A stretch of DNA of 64,000 bases from Physella acuta (GCF_028476545.1 NW_026732536.1:186001-250000), one strand, 5' to 3'. Positions 11,800 to 23,500 are shown, numbered from the stretch's first letter. A program made the numbers and translations. Notes: generated by a model from the letters alone, not told the origin.

Positions 11800-12765
11800 A
11801 AATACATTCCCTTTGTCTTAGAGTACCGACATTTTTTAAAAAGTTTCCGTTTGTCAAAAATCGTTCAGTGATATTTGTTTAAAAGATTTTAAACAGCTGG
11901 AAAATATTTCAAAGGTTTAAATTTACAAAAGGTTTAAAAGTTTTCAAAACGGTCAAAAAAAATTCGAATTGTCAAAAATAGTTTTAAAGGATGGGAAAAT
12001 TGTAATTGGTGAAAAATTTTCTAATTGTCCAAAAATTTCAAACTACCAAATTTTTTTCAAATGCCAAAAAATTTTCAAATGTTTAAAAAGTTTCGAAATG
12101 TTCTTAAAATCGGAAATGATCAAAAACCTCCCTGACCCTCCAAGAACAATCCAATTATCTAATTGCTTTCAAAAAGTTAGCAATGATCCAATCCTCTAAT
12201 TGCATTCAAAAAGATAGCAACGGAATCACCAAGCCTCATATTTTAAAAAAGTCGACATAATATTTATAAAAACGTCAGTTTGGAAAGGTTATTTATGAGA
12301 GTGGAGAAACCCGAAACTAAAACAAAATTCCCGATTTTTTTGGCGCACTAATTCCCCAAAATCCTTTCTTACACTTCTATTTTTTTTTACACACAACCAC
12401 TCACAAAACTCCAACTTATATTCTAAAACAACATTTCATAAAAATACCTACATTTTTTTATTTTGCCCATTGCACTTAAATATTTTTACCCTATTTCTAA
12501 CTACCCTTTTTTTACTTTAATTTTTTTTCTCTTACGAACCAGCTAGGCCAATGAAAGTTATGAGTTTCTTGTGATAGTCTGTAATAGGCATACATAGACA
12601 AAACGTAATAGCGCAAAAAAAAAAAAAAAAAAAAAAACTTCGTCCACCTATTTCCTTTACCTGTTGTGTCTACCTGTTCAGAAGAAGTGAGTACAGTTCT
12701 AGACACGGGACAGGTAGAAATAGTTTTTTTAAATGTTTGACTACTCACCAGGTGAACAATGGAAG
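11800..12765. other. AT-rich sequence with degenerate CAAA/TTTTC repeats, no gene
   Basis: 11830-12200 repeats TTTTCAAA-like and GTCAAAAAT-like words loosely. 12185-12215 repeats the TCCAATCCTCTAATTGC word seen just before it. A T-rich stretch and an A-run of about 23 follow (12615-12637). No coding signal. Confidence 0.5.
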
Positions 12766-12799
12766 TTTTTAAACGTGAGTTTTAAGTTTAATGGGAGTT

Positions 12800-13075
12800 T
12801 TGTAATTGGTGGCTTGTGTTAGACACGTTTTGAAGGAATGTGTTTTACTATTGTGGTAGGGAATATAGAAGTATAACATACTATGTGGGGCGGTCATTAC
12901 ATATGTTTTGAAGGGAATGTGTTTTACTATTGTCGTAGGGAATATAGAAGTATAGCATACCATGTAAGGCGTTCATCACATATGTGGTGAAAGAACTGTG
13001 TTTTACTATTGTGGTAGGGAATATAGAAGTATAACATACTATGTGGGGCAGTCATTACATAAGTTACAAAGGGAA
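12800..13075. repeat. 79-bp tandem repeat, three copies
   Basis: The word TTTTACTATTG recurs at 12843, 12922 and 13001, an exact 79-bp period. Each copy continues with TAGGGAATATAGAAGTATA and ends in GTCATTACATA-like sequence. Confidence 0.95.
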
Positions 13076-13104
13076 ATACATCATCCATAATGTGTATGAT
13101 ATTC

Positions 13105-13475
13105 ATCATATATTTTATGTTGGACGTTAATCAGTGTTTCTAGAACTTTCAAAACAAATTCATGTAGGACATTCGTCACACATTTTATGTAGGACATTCA
13201 TCACCCAGTGTATGAAGGACATTCATCTTACATTTTTGGTACTATATTTATCACATCATGTAGAACATTCACCATAATAACAATCATGTAGGACATTCAA
13301 GACACTAATCTAGGATATTAATCACACAATTTATGTAGGACATTCATGACACTGATCTACGACATTAATCACACAATATACGCAGGACATAACACTGATC
13401 TAGGGCATTAATCATACTATGTATGTAGGCCATTTAATCACACAATATATGTAGGACATTCAAGACACTGTTGCT
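13105..13475. repeat. Degenerate TGTAGGACATTCATCACA repeat
   Basis: Repeats the word TGTAGGACATTCATCACAC with many changes at roughly 24- or 48-bp spacing. The ending of the 79-bp unit to the left is related, so the two arrays may share an origin. Confidence 0.75.
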
Positions 13476-14145
13476 GGACATGTATTGTTTTACCTCTCAA
13501 ACACCAAATGTTCTGACCTCCCCCACCCCCTTCTCCCTCCCCCCCCCCTGCTTCATTTATTGACGACCCTAACGCTCACACAGCTGGGGGTAACGACGAG
13601 ACTCACACACTTGTGATTGTTTTCCTTCGCTGGGTTTTTTTTTTGTAGTGTTGTGTTTCTCTCGCAACTTAGCGCGCACCGCTTTTACCGTCGAGAATTA
13701 TTTATAGCTCTCCGAGTGTGAATCTTCTGCGCCGGTGCAGGGGTCGCTGTGTTGTGGGCAAAATATGGGTCAGAAATTGTTCACAGGGTATGAATGGAAA
13801 TAAGGGCTTTGGATGTAGGCTCAATTTGAAAGGTGATTGTATAAGAGGAATAGATAAAAGGAAAATGTGAAAGTTGGATATATATATATATATATATATA
13901 TAATTGAATATACATGATATTTGAAAGATTAATGTTAAGACATTGGTAATTGGACTTGTGATCAATCTAAAAGTCGGGTGTTTTGAAGATTGCCTATTTT
14001 ATACATTGATAAACTAATGGCTAGATAGTTACGTGGATGAGCAACCGCTTTTAAAATTATTATGGAAAGATGGAAGGGATTTTATTAATTGAAATAAAAA
14101 GACAAAAACTTGCGAAATTTACAAATTTGGAAGGAATTTTTTTTT
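13476..14145. other. Unique sequence, no gene seen
   Basis: C-rich patch at 13515-13550, a GC-balanced patch at 13660-13760, then AT-rich sequence with a short TA tract (about 13881-13902). No coding signal recognised. Confidence 0.5.
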
Positions 14146-14832
14146 ACTTTCTCGTATATACGAAGTATTGAGAAAATCTGGTAATCGTGCAAAAAAAAAA
14201 TCGAGATTTTTACAAATCTCGACGTTTTACACCTCACTGATACGGAAAAACATAATTTTGCAATCTTGTCCGTATGTCTGTGTGTCTGTCTGTGTGTCTG
14301 TGTGTCTGTGTGTGTGTAAACACGATAACTTGAGTACCGTTGCAGCTAGGTTGATGAAATTTCATATATAAGTATTTTATCAAAATTGTAGATCCGTATG
14401 AACTTTTAAGCGATTTCCGATAACCAGAAGTGGTACTTTTTTCACTTTGAATTTTTCAAAAGCCTATAACTTGAGTACTATTTCAGATAGATAAATGAAA
14501 TTTCACACGTAAGTACAAGATCTAATCCTCTACCTTCTATCAAATTTTGATTAATTTCTGTTGACCGGAAGTAATAATTTACGCTATTTCAGATTTATCA
14601 AAAAACGCTTATAAATTTATAAAGTACTAATAATATTCCGCACTATTATGCATATTTTGTTTAGGCATTCGCTTGGTGCGCAATTCTTTTTTCTATGAGA
14701 TTCTATTCTATTTTAAAAAGTTTAAGTATTTAAAATGGATTAAAAATCATAACTATATCCCGAGTTCCCATCCTCTGTTGTTTTATATAAGAATATTCGA
14801 GAAAGTTTATGGGAGATCACTCCCGGTTTTTT
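14146..14832 (-). mobile_element. Hairpin-ended retroposon-like repeat, copy 1 (687 bp)
   Basis: On the minus strand it begins with GGGAGTGATCTCCC (a self-complementary hairpin) and ends with the inverted repeat ACTTTCTC...GAGAAAGT directly followed by an A-run (T-run on + at 14136-14145). The inside has a CA/CAGACA microsatellite and two related blocks starting GATAACTTGAGTA at 14325 and about 14467. No long frame. The poly(A) next to one end in all three copies argues for spread through RNA. I see no pol III boxes and cannot name the family. Confidence 0.75.
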
Positions 14833-14839
14833 AAATATG

Positions 14840-15790
14840 CGATTCACCTACACTACGCACTGATAAAAATGTATAATTAACTTTCCTTCTTCATAGAAAA
14901 CTCTGGCCGCAATGATATAAGAAAGTGTAATTGATTTTGTTGCAGAAACAGCATTTAATCTGGAGCCTTTCGAAGCTTTTATACCAGGAACAAAATAATC
15001 AATGAAGGGAAATAAGTAACAAAAATAAAGAGAGAGAAGTGTGGGCAAGGGAGACAAATACGCTCACGAATAACATAATTAGAATTTCAAAGAGAGGAAA
15101 ACTTAACGCGAATACTGTTATCGTAATTGCAAGTTGTTGTTTTTTTTTCTGTCTAGTTTAGCTAAACCCTGGGTGTTAACTAAATTACAAAAACTGATGA
15201 TATGAGATAAAACAAAGATGGAGAATTTAAACTCTGGGCAATGAGTACAAAAAAGTAAAACGGAATTTAAGCAAACTTATAGAAATTGATTTTTAAAAAG
15301 GAGATGGTTTTTTTTTTTTTTTCGTGTTTTGAAATATTTTTATAATAAAAAATGCATTTTGTAAACTATTACCAGAACATACCTTTTTTACGACATGCGC
15401 TAAAGCCAAAATAATATATTTTAAGTGAAGATTTTTTTTCAACCTCTTAAATTTTTTTGATGCAGCAGGTAGTAATTACTCCCCTTTTGTAGTAGTCTCC
15501 CTTTTTTTATCCCTCATTTTCTATGATAAACAGCTATGGAATGGTGGAGATGAAAAATCGTTAAGCTAGACACATTAGGTGTAGACGAAACCGTTCGAAC
15601 TAATGTCTGTAGATTGTCTTTTAATTGATCAAAGTCTTACCTACATGCTGGGCAAAAATCTCAAGATATATTTCAAAGCTCTAGCACTGGCTTAATGATT
15701 TACAGTTGAAAAAGGAGTTGAGTTAGAAATATGAAGAACAAGTATAGAATAGAAATGTTTTGTTGGATACCATCATCTTTTCCAGTTCGT
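14840..15790. other. AT-rich unique sequence, no gene seen
   Basis: T-runs near 15139 and 15309-15322. There is one isolated CTCCCTTTTTTTATCCCTCA patch near 15497. Nothing coding. Confidence 0.5.
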
Positions 15791-15807
15791 GCCCAAGACA
15801 TATGGGG

Positions 15808-15990
15808 CAGATGAAGTAGAGTTCATGTGTTTCAGTGACCTCGGCATGGGGGGATAAGGTGATCAGCACTATGCCCAGCCGCCTTTGTTTCCCTAACGTG
15901 AGTTAGGTACCCGTCAGAGCTGGGTGGTCTCAGGGAAGTGCTACTGACATGAAACCGGATTCGAACTCTACCGCTAAGCGACGTCGTCCC
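15808..15990 (-). mobile_element. tRNA-derived SINE, main family
   Basis: The tail (+ strand view) starts GATGAAGTAGAGTTCATGTG and TTTCAGTGACCTCGGCAT. Then come the central CCCTAACGTGAGTTAGGTAC and GAGCTGGGTGG blocks, and then the tRNA-like head with an inverted B box near GATTCGAACTCT, ending in GTCCC. The head is shortened. The same family recurs at least seven times in the window. Confidence 0.85.
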
Positions 15991-16027
15991 TTTTTGGGAT
16001 ATAGCATGGGAGAAATGTAAAAAAACA

Positions 16028-16190
16028 AATGGTCGGGTGATAGAGTGCTCGAATGCTAGCCCGAAGGTCTCGAGTTCGGATCTATGATAAAACCCTGACT
16101 CAACTTAGGGAGAGCTAAGGCGGTTAGGCATATTATCCCTTATTATCCATTCATATACTGAGGTCAAGAAACATTAACTCTATATCATCC
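16028..16190 (+). mobile_element. tRNA-derived SINE, main family, diverged
   Basis: Head GGTCGGGTGATAGAGTGCTC, B-box region GTCTCGAGTTCGGATC, then the body with CTGACTCAACTTAGGGAGAG and a decayed tail. It sits head-to-head with the copy at 15808-15990, 37 bp away, so the pair forms an inverted arrangement. Confidence 0.8.
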
Positions 16191-16499
16191 ACCTTAAAGA
16201 TCCTCAGGCCTGAATTAGGAAATTAACTTCCGTTTTATATATAAAAAACTGAAATATCATTTGAATAATTATTACTTAGAAACGAACAAATCAAAATTTA
16301 AACATGATACTTTGTCAAAGCTATTGTGTAAGTAAAAAAATTAAAAAAGAAATGATAGATCAAATCCAACAACACAAACTGATACTGTGGAGTAGCCACC
16401 TTGAGCAATAACCCAAATGCCCCTCTTCATAAACTACACGAGAATATTGCGGAGGATTAGTCTTGACGCTAAACCAAACCTGGAAAAATGTGGTTAATG

Positions 16500-16860
16500 G
16501 AGAAGGATTTGTCACACACTCAATCACACACTCATATATATTCATACAGATATATGTACATATACAAACAAATAAGCACACAGACACTTACAAACACACA
16601 TATTAATGCAGAAAGCATATCCGCATAAACTCGCGCACACACACAACACAGTCACAAACACACTCACAAATAAGCACACAAACATGTATCACACAAAACA
16701 ACAGACAAACACGTACCACACAACCACACCGCCCCTCTTCCTCATGCTGTTTTTTTGCAGCTCATATTATGTCCACACATCAGCTCCCCCTCCCCTCTAC
16801 TACACTCCCACCACGATTATATCATTCACGACTCCTCCATCTTCACAGCACACAATTAAT
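16500..16860. repeat. CA/ACAC-rich low-complexity tract
   Basis: CACACA, ACAAAC and CTCCCC-rich sequence. The frames here are composition artefacts. Confidence 0.7.
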
Positions 16861-16864
16861 TAAC

Positions 16865-18000
16865 TTTTATTTTAGGAACAGAAATTAAGAAAATTGAACT
16901 TACCCCTGGAGTGGGTGGGTGTGGGGGAGGGAGCTGTGATGCCATTAAGCTTAACAGAACGGCCATAAAAACCGGAGCAACAGAACCAGATGCTCTGTGA
17001 AATGGAGTGCAGGAAGATGCATGCCAAACTCAAGTCTGCTAGCAACTCACACAAAAAAACAAGTGCCATTTGCATGTCCAGGATTTCGCACCCAATATAG
17101 GGAATTCCCCTAGTTGTATTTTTTTGTAATAGATGAATAAGCGAACATCGAATTGGTTTTTTTCGGCTTGCTTAGAAATTCAAATAAAAATATAATAATT
17201 TCGCGTTTTATCCCAGTCTGGATATATTTTCATTTTTTTATCTGCCTAAGACATAAGGTCAGAATAGTTAAGGGTTTAGGGCTTTTGTTAATACTTCACC
17301 CTATTTATTTTTAATTTCTTGAAAACTGCAAAAGCCCGTTAATTAGGATTTAGGTAATTATTTTTAGTAAAATCTGTCGAAGACTTAATGACAAAACATA
17401 ATTAATTATATTAATCTATTGCTGATAATTTGTCCTTATGTATCTTTTATTTCCCCATATTTATATTGCTCCATAATTCATTTGATAAAACAAGATTAAT
17501 CAATTCTAGCTCGAATGGATTTTAATAAATGTTAAAGAATTTCAATTAGCAGGAATTTGTCTACATTCGTTGTTGTAAAAATTAACTCTTTTGTTCTAGT
17601 ACGAGTTTGGTGACGTAAGTGACGAAATTGTGACTTACGTAAGTGACGAAGTTATGACTTATATGACAAAATCGTGGTCGTCACTTACTTAATACAGTTG
17701 TGACAAGTTCAGTATTGTGTTGTACGCCGGATATTAAGTTTTGTTTGAACATAGTAAAATCGTGATGTGTGTGACAAATGCCAGGAAATATGTTACACAA
17801 TTCGTGACGATTTTCGCATTGCTTCTTTTAGGCAACGTTCGGGGGTGGGGGGAGAGGGGTGGCAAAAATAAATATATATATATAATTTACTAAGAAATTA
17901 TATACTTTAAACTATTGTTCACCCACGCTCAATTAAAACGTTTCGAGTGCCCTTCCCCTCCCCACAATAAACAAAAAAGTCGCAATGAAGCACTGAGGTT
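16865..18000. other. AT-rich unique sequence with a degenerate TGACGAA repeat
   Basis: No gene seen. Between 17605 and 17700 the words GTGACGAAATTGTGACTTAC and GTAAGTGACGAAGTTATGAC alternate. The rest is AT-rich with ATTAATTA words. Confidence 0.5.
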
Positions 18001-18017
18001 GTTAGTTGTTGTTTTGT

Positions 18018-18165
18018 TTTGTTTTGTTGTTTGTTTGTTTGTTTGTTTGTTTGTAGAAGGAATGGGCGGCTAGCTTGCTACGATTCGTGGAGAATCTTGT
18101 GGCGAATCTTGTGGCGAATCTTGTGGCGAATCTTGTGGCGAATCTTGTGGCGAATCTTGTGACAA
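18018..18165. repeat. TTTG tract and 12-bp GAATCTTGTGGC array
   Basis: A (TTTG)n run at about 18024-18052, then six copies of the 12-bp unit GAATCTTGTGGC at 18092-18165. Period 12 leaves frames open on both strands. Confidence 0.92.
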
Positions 18166-18451
18166 ATGTGATACGCCTTATACGGCGTGTGACTAGCTCT
18201 ATGACCACATACCACTTTAAAGGAACTCTGTCTCCTCTGCCCCCTACCCTAGCAAAAAAACTCACATCCAACTAACGTAGCTACAACCACAAATTGTTAA
18301 TAACACCCTCCAAGTTCAACACCCCCCACCCCCACCCATCGGGTCACGATTGATACCCCCCCCCCACTTACACACACACCCCCACACACACAGACGAGAC
18401 TGTGATTTGGACTAATAAAAATATTTACCCTTGTCTTTATTTGTCTGGCAG

Positions 18452-18557
18452 CTCCCCCCGGGCGCCCCCAGCTCCCCCAGAGACGAGCCCCCCGCCATGG
18501 GGAACCACGGGAGCCGACGTGACCAGCGGAAGTTCAGCAAACACGGAGGTACGGCGG
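18452..18557 (+). CDS. Candidate first coding exon of an N-myristoylated protein
   Basis: A GC-rich block framed by convincing splice sites. Upstream is a CTAAT branch-like word (18410), a pyrimidine-rich run and CAG ending at 18451. Downstream is GTAAGT at 18558. Inside, CCGCCATGG gives a strong start at 18497, and the frame reads MGNHGSRRDQRKFSKHGGTA before the donor, in phase 1. MGN..S is a typical N-myristoylation start, so the product may be membrane-tethered. AMPK beta subunits and Naked-cuticle proteins, among others, start this way, but 20 residues do not allow a name. The exon would carry about 45 bases of 5' UTR, implying at least one exon further left. No partner exon was recognised. 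The downstream neighbour is a satellite-rich stretch that would lie in the intron. It could be chance. Confidence 0.4.
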
Positions 18558-18599
18558 GTAAGTTTTTTGGTCGATGTTGGCTGAGTTTTGTTTCTTTTT

Positions 18600-18840
18600 T
18601 CTTTTTGGTTGTAGTTGTTTGTATTGGTTGTAGTTGTTTGTTTTGGTTGTAGTTGTTTGTATTGGTTGTAGTTGTTTGTTTTGGTTGTAGTTGTATGTTT
18701 TGGTTGTAGTTGTTTGTTTTGGTTGTAGTTGTATGTTTTGGTTGTAGTTGTTTGTTTTGGTTGTAGTTGTTTGTTTTGGTTGTAGTTGTTTCTTTTGGTT
18801 GTAGTTGTTTGTTTTGGTTGTTATTTTTTTGTTTGTTTTT
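18600..18840. repeat. 19-bp minisatellite GGTTGTAGTTGTTTGTTTT
   Basis: About 12 copies with exact 19-bp spacing of GGTTGTAG (18607, 18626, 18645, 18664 and on). It begins some 45 bp after the candidate splice donor. A T-run follows. Confidence 0.93.
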
Positions 18841-18849
18841 TTTTTTGTT

Positions 18850-19560
18850 TTTTTTTTTGTGGTAGAGGGGGTTAATTGGTTTTTAGATAATCCTTTTTGT
18901 TGTAGTCATTACAACTTTCTGCTTCTAGCTCTCCGTACTAAGTTTCTTTTTGTGGGTTTTTTTTTTACTTTTCTTTTTTTTTAATTGGTAGAGGATGGGT
19001 GATTGGCTTTAGTTAATTATAAAATTACATCTTCCTACTGCTTGCTTGAGTTTTTATTCTTCATTATTTTTTTTTATTTTTTAACTTATTCAAGGTAGGT
19101 GGGTATAGGTGGGGGGGGGGGGCTTCTGAGTTCTCTTTCCATGGGTTTTTTTTTATTTTTAATGGGCCTTAGCCAATTTAATTTTTGGGTTTAAGCCTCG
19201 TTTAGCGTATGTGACGTATACAGCCGCGGGATATTTTTGCCTGCAGACAAACATTTGGCGCCAAGATCTAGTCTGACGAAAATGACATCTGGAGCTATTT
19301 ACATTTTTTGTTCCGTTTTATTTTTTTAAATTAATTTTTTTTTTATTCCAAATATTTCCGCTTCCGCCATTCTCATATTTCAATCAAGCTTACGTAGAAT
19401 TATTTTTTCTTACAATAATCTCATTTCGTCTAAGATTATTGTAAAGAAAATATAGACATTATTGTGTCCACCCCACCTCCCTTCACCCTTCTTCCTCGCC
19501 CAATCAATTTCAGAAGGAGATCAAAAATTTCTATTCCACGCGCAACAATACTCTCTAACA
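18850..19560. other. T-rich unique sequence, no gene seen
   Basis: Long T-runs, a G-run at about 19111-19121 and a GC-balanced patch at 19185-19285. No coding signal. Confidence 0.5.
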
Positions 19561-19564
19561 AATC

Positions 19565-19865
19565 AGTTTAGCGACATAGTTATGCAGTGGTTAGGGTCAC
19601 AGCCTGAGTTAGGGTCAGTTTTAAGAGTCAGTATTTAGGGTCAGTGTTAGAACAACGTTTGGGTCAGTATTGGGGTCAGTGTTAGAGTCAGTGTTGGGGT
19701 CAGGTTTGGGGTCAGTGTTGGGGTTAGTGTTAGGGTCAATGTTATGGTCAGTGTTATAGTAAGTTTTAGGGTCAGTTTTAGGGTCAATGTTAGAGCAGTG
19801 TTTGGGTCAGTTTTAGGATCAGTGTTGGGGTCAGTGTTAGGGTCAGGGTTAGTGTTTGAGGCTGT
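19565..19865. repeat. Degenerate GGGTCAGTGTT repeat
   Basis: Units such as TTAGGGTCAGTG, TTGGGGTCAGTG and TTAGGGTCAATG at about 12-bp spacing, often with an extra 6 bp. TTAGGG is present, but only as part of the longer word, so this is not a telomere. Confidence 0.85.
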
Positions 19866-19969
19866 AGATAGTGAATTGATACCGACAAAAAACGTTAGTA
19901 TAGCCCTGACGTAGTAATGTGGAGGATGATAGAGATAGTTAAAATAAAAATCCAATTAAAATTTTATGA

Positions 19970-20245
19970 AGCAAAATTTACCAAAGAAGTCTTTACTAAG
20001 TGACTCTTTAACGAAGCAAACTTTACTTAAGCAATTTTACAAGCGCAATCTTTTCTGAAGCAGTTTTCCTAAAGAAGTGTTTACTGAAGCGATCTTTACT
20101 AAAGCTCAATTTACTAAAGCTAAATTAACTAAATAGATCTTTACCGAAGCAAGCTTACAAACTTTAATGAAGCAGCTATTGCCAAAGCAATCTTTACCAA
20201 ATCCCTTTTTACTGAAACAATCTTTACTGAAGCAATCTTTCCTAT
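19970..20245. repeat. Degenerate GAAGCAATCTTTACT repeat
   Basis: About 16-bp units CTGAAGCAATCTTTAC and AAAGCAATTTTACT with many substitutions. Old and decayed. Confidence 0.8.
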
Positions 20246-20574
20246 AGATGATTGTCAAGCATAATCCACGTAAGAAAATATATTCAATATAAACAAATAC
20301 CTTTTTAGCATAAACCTGAACACGTGTTTCCGGTATGTTATTTATAGTATACATTCTGTTTACATGTGGGCCGGGTGTATTGGGTTCGACCCGCTAAAGG
20401 TCAAATTCGATTTGCGTCTACGAGCCGTTGCGACGAAGTTCAAAGGGCATGTGGTTTTTGGAAATTGACCCAAATCCCTAACGTAAAACACCAAACATAT
20501 TTGGTAGTTCTAAATTTGACGACAGTGCATATCGAATCGATTTTTTAAAATGGTATCGATACTCTAAAACTAAC

Positions 20575-20750
20575 AGTTGTTTAGACTTAATCCTTAGCCT
20601 TATCTTTACCTCAAGCTCTATTGGCATAAACCTTAAACTTAATTCTGACCGGAACACTAATCTTAACAGCTATTCTGGCTTTTAAAAATATTCAGATGCG
20701 AATCTGAGTGCTCTCTTAGAATCTAAATCCCTGCATCTGATTCGTTGATT
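20575..20750. repeat. Dispersed repeat, copy 1 (GATGCGAATCTG family)
   Basis: C/T-rich CCTTAAACTTAATTC-like words, then TGGCTTTTAAAAATATTCAG, then GATGCGAATCTGAGTG. The same order of blocks is seen at 21990-22135, so this is an interspersed repeat. No termini found. Confidence 0.5.
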
Positions 20751-20960
20751 CACAGCAACAACAAAAAAAAGACATGGAATCAATAAAATATAAAAGATAA
20801 TTATTCTGTTTGTTGTTAATGAATGATTGTTTTCCTCATGTTGAATGTTGCCTTTCTAATGATACAACGTTTGTGATCGCTAGCGAATTCTTATCTGTTG
20901 GTTGTGATGAGCATCAATGACGGAGGCAGGTGTTACTCATGGGGAGGGGAGTTCGTAATA

Positions 20961-21159
<199 letters not shown>

Positions 21160-21990
21160 CATGGAGGTGTGCCTCCCCCTAATACCACTCACAAGCTTAC
21201 GTCACTAATATGCATATCTGCGTGGGTATTAAAATAAAAATACTAAGTGTGCTTATGCTTATGTGTATGTTATCTGATTACGTAATAGTTATATATTTGT
21301 ATGTATTTATTTATAATTCGTTCAAATCATATTTATATGAGTTGTAGGCTCAAGTATGTTTATATTGTTTAATTACGTCCGCTAATACTCATAGTCTATG
21401 TATTTGTTTATAATTTGCTCTCAGCATATCTCTGAGTACCAGGATCATCCTAGCTATAAAATAACAGATTGTCGCTCATTAAGTGTTGATCCATGTCGAT
21501 CGATCGGCGATTGATTTTTGTCTTTGATTTATGTTTTATCGATGACGCTGTTTACAATGGGAAAGAGTAGAGGTCCTTGTTGGAGATGGATTATGGGGGG
21601 GGGGGGGTGTATTAAGTGAAGGCTGTGCCTGCTTATTGAGCAATGAGCGGGGGTTTTGTGGGGGAGGGATGAGCGTGGCTGGGGTGGGGGGACTGGGAGA
21701 GGGTGGTTGGGGTAGTATTATACTGATGTTCAAACCGTTGTTAAGTGTTGCATATGGGTTCATATGATGAAAAGGGAAACAACAGGCGGACACTTAACCT
21801 CAGTGTGCCCCTTCCCCCCCCCCCCTCCCACCCCCCAACAAAGACAGACGCTGGACATTACTCAGGGAAAAATTTAAAATCGTTTAAATCATGGTCTGGG
21901 TAAGACGTTATTCAAGCACACCTCGTTGTACGTCGTAACTAAAGATTTTTTTTACACAAGACTCTCATTGTACACCTTGTCCGTAAAATA
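21160..21990. other. Unique sequence with G- and C-runs, no gene seen
   Basis: AT-rich to 21540, then a G/T-rich patch (21590-21720) with a G-run, then C-runs at about 21811-21835. No gene. Confidence 0.5.
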
Positions 21991-22135
21991 CCTCTAGCCC
22001 TAACTAAACCCCTAAACATAAACATAATCCAAACCCGAGTCCTAATCCTATCAGCTTTTTTGGTTTTTAAAACACTCGGATGCGAATCTGTATGGTCTGG
22101 GTGTGCTATCCTTAACACTAACTCGGTGATCAGAT
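21990..22135. repeat. Dispersed repeat, copy 2 (GATGCGAATCTG family)
   Basis: CCCTAACTAAACCCCTAAAC-like words, then TTTGGTTTTTAAAACACTCG, then GATGCGAATCTGTATG, collinear with 20575-20750. It abuts the 16-bp array. Confidence 0.5.
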
Positions 22136-22171
22136 GCTGTGTTGCTTTGTCTCAGCCCAGACTGTACAACT

Positions 22172-22576
22172 TGGCCACAATATATACAGGCCACAATATA
22201 TACTGGCCACAATATATCCTGGCCACAGTATATACTGGCCACAAAATATACTGGCCACAATATGTACTGGCCACAGTATATACTGGCCACAATATATACT
22301 GGCCACAGTATATACTGGCCACAATATATACTGGCCACAATATATACTGGCCACAATATATACTGGCCACAATATATGCTGGCCACAATATATACTGGCC
22401 ACAATATATACTGGCCACAGTATGTACTGGCCACAATATATACTGGCCACAATATATACTGGCCACAATATATACTGGCCACAATATATACTGGCCACAA
22501 TATATACTGGCCACAATATATACTGGCCACAATATATACTGGCCACAATATATACTGGCCACAATATATACTTGTA
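22172..22576. repeat. 16-bp minisatellite GGCCACAATATATACT
   Basis: About 25 near-identical copies. Scattered variants are CAGTATATACT, ATATGTACT, ATATGCTGG and AAAATATAC. With period 16 (16 mod 3 = 1) and no stop triplet in the unit, all three + frames and the minus frames stay open at once, giving five overlapping open frames over the same 400 bp. None is a gene. Confidence 0.97.
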
Positions 22577-22639
22577 CATTTTGGCCACTAAATACCCTGG
22601 TATTTCTTGGCCATAAAATGCTAGTCTCCATTAACAACA

Positions 22640-22965
22640 ACAGTCATCCCCCCACATTCCGTATTCCGTACCTCGTAATGACACATTCCCACAAATTCCC
22701 TATCACCCACCCCACACCAACCCACACATTTCCTATGACCCATCACCACACCACACCAACCCACACATACTCTCTCACCCACCACCACAGTAACCTACAC
22801 ATCCCATATCCTACACCGCCACATCAACCCACACACCAACCACCCACCACCACCACACCAACCCACACATTCAATATCCCACACCACCACACCAGCCCAC
22901 ACATTCCCTATCCTACACCCCCACACCAACTCACTCACTCAAACATCATCATTCAAACCATTTCT
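22640..22965. repeat. CCCACACATTCCCTAT-type degenerate repeat
   Basis: Degenerate CACC/ACAC-rich units with a recurring CCCACACATTCCCTAT word. Low complexity, non-coding. Confidence 0.8.
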
Positions 22966-23500
22966 TTAAATCATCCCATCTTTATATATTCTCACCCTCT
23001 AATTAACCATCTCTACGAACATCCCCATCAAAATATATCCAGAACCTTCCAAAGATTGATACCCATCTATTCACCCGTTCGTCAAATGATCTCCCCTTAG
23101 ACTTGTTAACTGAAATATCTCAACAATCTCCCCGCCATTCCCCTCCCCCCTTGACGCCAGTAAATAAATAAACTACCACCTTTCCGTCTCAAGGGAGAGA
23201 ATCAGGACGACCTATATTTTATTCTTCACAAAAAAATCTTTTTTATCAAGAAAAACAGTTAGAGTTGCGTCCCTTGATAGATTTGGTAACAACTAAATGG
23301 GATTTGATTAACAAAGTGGAAATGGTTTTTTATTAATTAGCTTTTATGGGGTCGAATTGCAATAGAAATATGAGATTTCATTAAATATGTGTTTCTGTAT
23401 TAAGTATTTGTTTTTCTTTTTGCTAGACAGCAGCGTCATTGATTCAAAGACAGTGGCGCAGGGTGCTAAGCGCATCTAGCCATTCGCTGGGGAGAGGGGG
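22965..23500. other. AT-rich unique sequence, no gene seen
   Basis: Pyrimidine-rich, then AT-rich sequence. Nothing coding recognised. Confidence 0.45.

Noticed and set aside
19565-19865. Telomere-like TTAGGG repeats
   Set aside because: TTAGGG appears only within a longer TTAGGGTCAGTG word with irregular spacing. No pure hexamer array.
22060-23100. 346-codon open frame on +
   Set aside because: It consists of the 16-bp array and a CA-rich degenerate repeat. Other frames and the minus strand are open over the same bases.
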